DNA of 26,325 nucleotides from an uncultured Parafilimonas sp. (GTDB lineage: Bacteria; Bacteroidota; Bacteroidia; Chitinophagales; Chitinophagaceae): contig CALAGJ010000058.1 of assembly GCA_937892395.1 (NCBI GenBank), positions 1 through 26,325 of the forward strand, read 5' to 3'. Position numbers and translations under genes: made by a program. Of this stretch, positions 23,409 through 26,325 are shown in pieces. The notes under the pieces were generated by a model, which worked only from the letters and a program-made list of their open reading frames with translations, was not told the origin of the DNA and made no database searches. Each line of letters opens with the position of its first letter. Position 1 is the first letter of the stretch.

Positions 23409-23542
23409 TCTATTTGGCATTGGTAATTAATTGAACTTTTGTACTTTTAATTCCCAGCCTTCGCAAAGCCCAAAACCGTTAGCGATAACCCTATTGGACA
23501 CACCCTGCTACTTTTTAAATCAATTTTAACGACCTTTGTTTT

Positions 23543-24160
23543 ATGGACAAGACAGCACAAAATCACTGGGACACAGTTTACAAAACTAAAAACCCTGACC
23601 AAGTAAGTTGGACACAGGATGTTCCAAAAACTTCTTTGGACTTTATTCATTCCTTCGGTTTGACAAAAACTGCAAAAATTATAGACGTTGGCGGCGGCGA
23701 CAGTAAACTTGTTGACTATTTACTTGACGAAGGTTTTGAAAATATTACAGTGCTTGACATTTCTACGCAAGCCCTTGACAAAGCAAAAAAACGTTTGGGC
23801 GACAAAGCAGAAAAAATAAATTGGGTTGTTAGCGACATCACAGAATTTCATCCCGACACAACTTTTGATGTTTGGCACGACAGGGCAACTTTTCATTTTC
23901 TAACAACAGGCGAACAAATTGAAAAGTATCTTGACATAGCAAGGAATTCTGTTTCAGGTTTTTTAACAATCGGAACTTTTTCGGACAACGGTCCTGAAAA
24001 ATGTAGTGGACTACAAATTAAACAATACAGCGAAGAAAAATTAACAGCAGAACTTCAAAATGGTTTTGACAAAATACGCTGCATCACGGAAGACCATACA
24101 ACACCATTTAACACAAAGCAAAATTTTTTATTTTGCAGCTTTAAGAAACATTTGACTTAA
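23543..24160 (+). CDS. Class I SAM-dependent methyltransferase
   Basis: 205 residues. It starts MDKTAQNHWDTVYKTKNPDQVSW, a typical opening of small-molecule methyltransferases of the Methyltransf_11/25 type. SAM motif I is IIDVGGGDSKL (46-56), the acidic end of strand 2 is VLDIS, and motif II lies in WVVSDITEF. DVWHDRATFHFLT is common to a branch often annotated as class I methyltransferase, sometimes next to thiopurine or trans-aconitate enzymes. Acceptor unknown. It ends in a 4-base tail-to-tail overlap with the DUF2147 gene on the other strand. AT-rich, with many AAA/GAC codons, unlike the core genes. Confidence 0.85.
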   Translation: MDKTAQNHWDTVYKTKNPDQVSWTQDVPKTSLDFIHSFGLTKTAKIIDVGGGDSKLVDYLLDEGFENITVLDISTQALDKAKKRLGDKAEKINWVVSDITEFHPDTTFDVWHDRATFHFLTTGEQIEKYLDIARNSVSGFLTIGTFSDNGPEKCSGLQIKQYSEEKLTAELQNGFDKIRCITEDHTTPFNTKQNFLFCSFKKHLT

Positions 24161-24600
24161 TAGGTTCTTGTCCACGTTTCTGTTCTGCCAAAAAGTGAGA
24201 TACCAATATAACCTCTTACTTTCAGTGTATTATTATCTTTCAGATATAAGTATGAGCCATAAGTTTTACCGCTTTCAGGGTCGTAAATATCGCCGCCATT
24301 CCATTCATCATCGCCGTCAAATTTGAAGCCGCTCAACAATACCAAACCCATAACAGGATTGCTTCTTTTTGACTTGTCGGGGTTATTGCCATCAACTTTA
24401 GGCTTACCATTGTCAGCAGGATTTTTTAACCAAATAATTTTACCGTAAAACTTTTCTCCGCTTTTATAAATCTGAATTTTTGCAGGCTCTTTGCCAGCCG
24501 TTAACCAAATGCCAATAATATCATCGGCTTTCGTTTGAGATTTTGAGACGGTGAATGACAAGATAAATGCCGTAAATATTGTTAGTGCTTTACTTTGCAT
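24157..24600 (-). CDS. DUF2147 exported protein
   Basis: 147 residues. A signal peptide (MQSKALTIFTAFILSFTVSKSQT) is followed by the DUF2147 domain: DIIGIWLTAGKEPAKIQIYKSGEKFYGKIIWL, NPVMGLVLLSGFKFDGDDEWNGGDIYDPESGKTYGSYL and the closing RGYIGISLFGRTETWTR. The fold is a lipocalin-like beta barrel of unknown ligand, acting outside the cytoplasm. Its start overlaps the end of the hydroxylase gene by 11 bases, so the two are translated from one message. Whether both act on the same lipid is only a guess. Confidence 0.9.
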   Translation of the reverse strand: MQSKALTIFTAFILSFTVSKSQTKADDIIGIWLTAGKEPAKIQIYKSGEKFYGKIIWLKNPADNGKPKVDGNNPDKSKRSNPVMGLVLLSGFKFDGDDEWNGGDIYDPESGKTYGSYLYLKDNNTLKVRGYIGISLFGRTETWTRTY

Positions 24601-25363
24601 TTTTATTATTATTTCTTGCTTTTATTTCATCATAAGAAGTATCATAGTCCGCTCTTAATGTACCCATGAGCCTGTCCCAAAAAGTAAAGTAAAGACCGTA
24701 GTTTCCCTTAAAATACTGGTGGTGCTGATTGTGACTTACTGATGTATTTATCCACTTGCCGAACCAGTGTCTACTGAAGCCTTTTGGATATAATTCAAAT
24801 CCCAGATGACCATAAACATTATACACAAGACTGAAAACAAAGAAAAAAGTCAAATGAATTGTATGAACAGGAATTGTAAAAAGAAAAACCACAAATATTA
24901 ATGATTCAACAATCGCCTCTAAGGGATGAAAAGCATACGCTGCCCAAGGCGAAGGGTTGGTAGACTTATGATGAACCAAATGAAACCATTTAAAAATTCC
25001 GGGCAAGTGCATTAGGCGATGTACCCAATAAAAATAGGTGTCATGCATTATAATCATCAATGGAAATGCAAGTATTAAATAAGCTATTCCATATTTTCCA
25101 GTATCCTCGTAAAATGTTGTATGCGGACGAATGGCATCACTATACAACATTAAAAGTGGCGGGACAGAAAAAATGATTATAGAAAGTGTTGAAAAGATAA
25201 TTTCTCTTGCATAATCTTTCAACTTTGGAAACTTTGCCTGAATTTTCTTGTAAGAAATTCTTTTCCTTAGAATGACATAAAAGATTACAAATACAGGTGC
25301 GGCAATGAGAAAATACTTATCTGCATTATCAAGCAGCAGCCATACAAATTTATCCCAAGTCAT
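24590..25363 (-). CDS. Fatty acid hydroxylase / sterol desaturase superfamily membrane enzyme
   Basis: 257 residues from ATG 25363 (a TTG at 25387 would fall inside the predicted promoter). Several membrane helices (YFLIAAPVFVIFYVIL, IIFSTLSIIIFSVPPLLMLY, YLILAFPLMIIM, VVFLFTIPVHTIHLTFFFVFSLVY) surround the histidine boxes of the di-iron centre: HDTYFYWVHRLMH (107-119), HLVHH (128-132) and HNQHH (211-215), plus YAFHPLEA. The family hydroxylates or desaturates lipid chains using oxygen and an electron donor. The substrate cannot be told here. Forms an operon with the DUF2147 gene. Confidence 0.9.
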   Translation of the reverse strand: MTWDKFVWLLLDNADKYFLIAAPVFVIFYVILRKRISYKKIQAKFPKLKDYAREIIFSTLSIIIFSVPPLLMLYSDAIRPHTTFYEDTGKYGIAYLILAFPLMIIMHDTYFYWVHRLMHLPGIFKWFHLVHHKSTNPSPWAAYAFHPLEAIVESLIFVVFLFTIPVHTIHLTFFFVFSLVYNVYGHLGFELYPKGFSRHWFGKWINTSVSHNQHHQYFKGNYGLYFTFWDRLMGTLRADYDTSYDEIKARNNNKNAK

Positions 25364-25384
25364 AATCGTATAAGTTTTACATCG

Positions 25385-25392
25385 CAAACCTA
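25385..25392 (-). promoter_or_regulatory. Predicted -7 box of the hydroxylase/DUF2147 operon
   Basis: Minus strand TAGGTTTG matches TAnnTTTG perfectly and lies 21 bases before the ATG at 25363. No clear TTG is found at the right distance upstream, so an activator may help; the adjacent Crp/Fnr gene is a candidate by position only. Confidence 0.45.
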
Positions 25393-25431
25393 TACAGTGA
25401 AAAAAAATACGGACTTAACCTGGGTTAATTT

Positions 25432-26010
25432 CTATTTTCCTGCAAGTCTTTTTCTTAAACGGCTTAAACTCGGAGCTTCAATACTTAGGCAATCTGCAAG
25501 ATATTTTAGTGGTATTCGTTGAAAGGCATTGGGGCATATTTTTTCAAGATTAAAGTACCTTTCCTCAAGACTTAGCGTTTTATTGGCATGTTCATTCATC
25601 AATAAATTTCTGACTTCTTCGGCAAGCATCTGATTCAAAAGCGTTTCAAATTTTGGGTTCTCCTTAAATATTTTTGCAAGGTCATCTTTACTTAACAAAA
25701 TAGTTTCGGAATCTTCAAGTGCTGTAAAATTCTTATGAGACGGAGTATCTGATGCAAGCCCTTCGGTATAAGTAAAAAAGCATCCTTCGTAAATAAAACC
25801 AGTTGCCTTCTCTTTGCCAGTGTTGTCAATAATTGAAGTCATAATTAGCCCCTTGTTTAGAAAACCAATAAATCTGCAATACTGACCTATGCGTAATAAA
25901 TATTCGCCCTTACGAAAATCTTTTGGCTGACTATATACAAACGTTCTTTCAAGTTCTTCCTGACTTATTGAAATCCGTGACTTGATAAATTGAATGACCT
26001 TATCGTACAT
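25432..26010 (-). CDS. Crp/Fnr-family transcriptional regulator
   Basis: 192 residues. An N-terminal cyclic-nucleotide-binding-type beta barrel (about 15-115): FRKGEYLLRIGQYCRFIGFLNKGLIMTSIIDNTGKEKATGFIYEGCFF...DSETILLSKDDL. A long dimer helix follows (about 118-145), then a short C-terminal helix-turn-helix, ERYFNLEKICPNAFQRIPLKYLADCLSIEAPSLSRLRKRL. The arginine that binds cAMP phosphate is not evident, so the ligand is unknown, as for most Bacteroidota members of this type. No cysteine cluster for an iron-sulfur centre as in Fnr. It is transcribed toward the hydroxylase operon, 39-70 bases ahead of it, and may control it. Confidence 0.9.
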   Translation of the reverse strand: MYDKVIQFIKSRISISQEELERTFVYSQPKDFRKGEYLLRIGQYCRFIGFLNKGLIMTSIIDNTGKEKATGFIYEGCFFTYTEGLASDTPSHKNFTALEDSETILLSKDDLAKIFKENPKFETLLNQMLAEEVRNLLMNEHANKTLSLEERYFNLEKICPNAFQRIPLKYLADCLSIEAPSLSRLRKRLAGK

Positions 26011-26325
26011 GAGACATTTTGAAGTAAAAATACACTCATTTATATAACTACTTTCATCTTGACCGAGAAGGGTATGCAGCTAATAACTAAGGTTTCGTTG
26101 CGGCCCACGGCCGAGCAATGATCCCTACACAGTGTAGGGAGAACGTAACCGTGATCTTCGCTTTTATCTTCTATTTATATATGGAGTTATCGATAATCAT
26201 CTACAGGGTTTAGTAAGATCAATTATCAGTATCAGGAGCAGGTTTGGGGTACAGCGTGTTTAAAAGAATATTATCAGTTCCCATTTTCAATCTATCAGCA
26301 CAATACTGCCCCTACCCATGTCATT
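26011..26325. other. Intergenic region at contig end, REP-like palindromes
   Basis: No reading frame is recognised in the last 315 bases. The region contains a GC hairpin and a perfect 19-base palindrome (next entry). No adapter sequence is seen at this end, unlike the other. Confidence 0.6.
26101..26140. repeat. Paired palindromes: GC hairpin and 19-bp inverted repeat
   Basis: CGGCC, loop CAC, GGCCG (26101-26113), then AGCAATGA, then TCCCTACACAGTGTAGGGA (26122-26140), a perfect palindrome around a central A with 9-bp arms. Two strong hairpins in 40 bases outside any gene look like a REP/BIME-type unit. No T-run follows. Confidence 0.7.

Noticed and set aside
25364..25387. TTG start of the fatty acid hydroxylase at 25387
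   Set aside because: The TTG is part of the predicted TAGGTTTG promoter box; the ATG at 25363 lies behind the transcription start.

Overview
The window looks like a chromosomal piece from a low-GC member of the Bacteroidota, most likely family Chitinophagaceae. The reasons are the gene families present (TlpA-like protein with a long N-terminal domain, YkuD_2-type L,D-transpeptidase, short ECF sigma factor with a membrane-anchored partner, M1 peptidase of the HESGHEWFGN type), the gene order trpEGD-CFBA, AT-rich starts with few Shine-Dalgarno sites, and several promoters of the Bacteroidota form TTG-N17-23-TAnnTTTG. The first 39 bases are not biological. They are Illumina adapter, with the last six bases of an i5 index in front of it, so this is one end of an assembled contig.

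Layout. 40-1042: a 5'-truncated VOC/glyoxalase gene and a decayed OmpA-family gene with a lost start, a nonsense codon and a large internal deletion. 1322-8629: the complete tryptophan operon trpE-trpG-trpD-(RAYT)-trpC-trpF-trpB-trpA, preceded by a promoter, a leader peptide with three tandem Trp codons and a terminator/antiterminator pair, which together form a classical ribosome-mediated attenuator. A degenerate REP-associated transposase-like gene with REP-type hairpins sits between trpD and trpC. 8641-8713: tRNA-Gly(CCC) on the opposite strand, with its promoter overlapping the start of hisH. 8729-11480: the second half of the histidine pathway, hisH-hisA-hisF-hisIE, followed after 7 bases by a secreted TlpA-like thioredoxin protein. 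12665-15530 (minus): L,D-transpeptidase with its terminator, an SRAP/YedK-type DNA-protein crosslink protein, and an ECF sigma factor overlapping its putative membrane-bound anti-sigma. 15635-18808 (plus): secreted M1 aminopeptidase and a polysaccharide flippase. 18822-20655 (minus): etfB-etfA with promoter and terminator.

20.66 kb to the end is accessory DNA with different base and codon use: a type II restriction endonuclease and m5C methyltransferase pair, a leftover IS110 transposase C-terminus, a small SAM methyltransferase, a fatty acid hydroxylase/DUF2147 pair, a Crp/Fnr regulator and several orphan palindromes.

The most interesting systems are the trp attenuator, which is readable base by base, and the REP hairpins with a RAYT protein that has lost its HUH motif, lodged inside that same operon.
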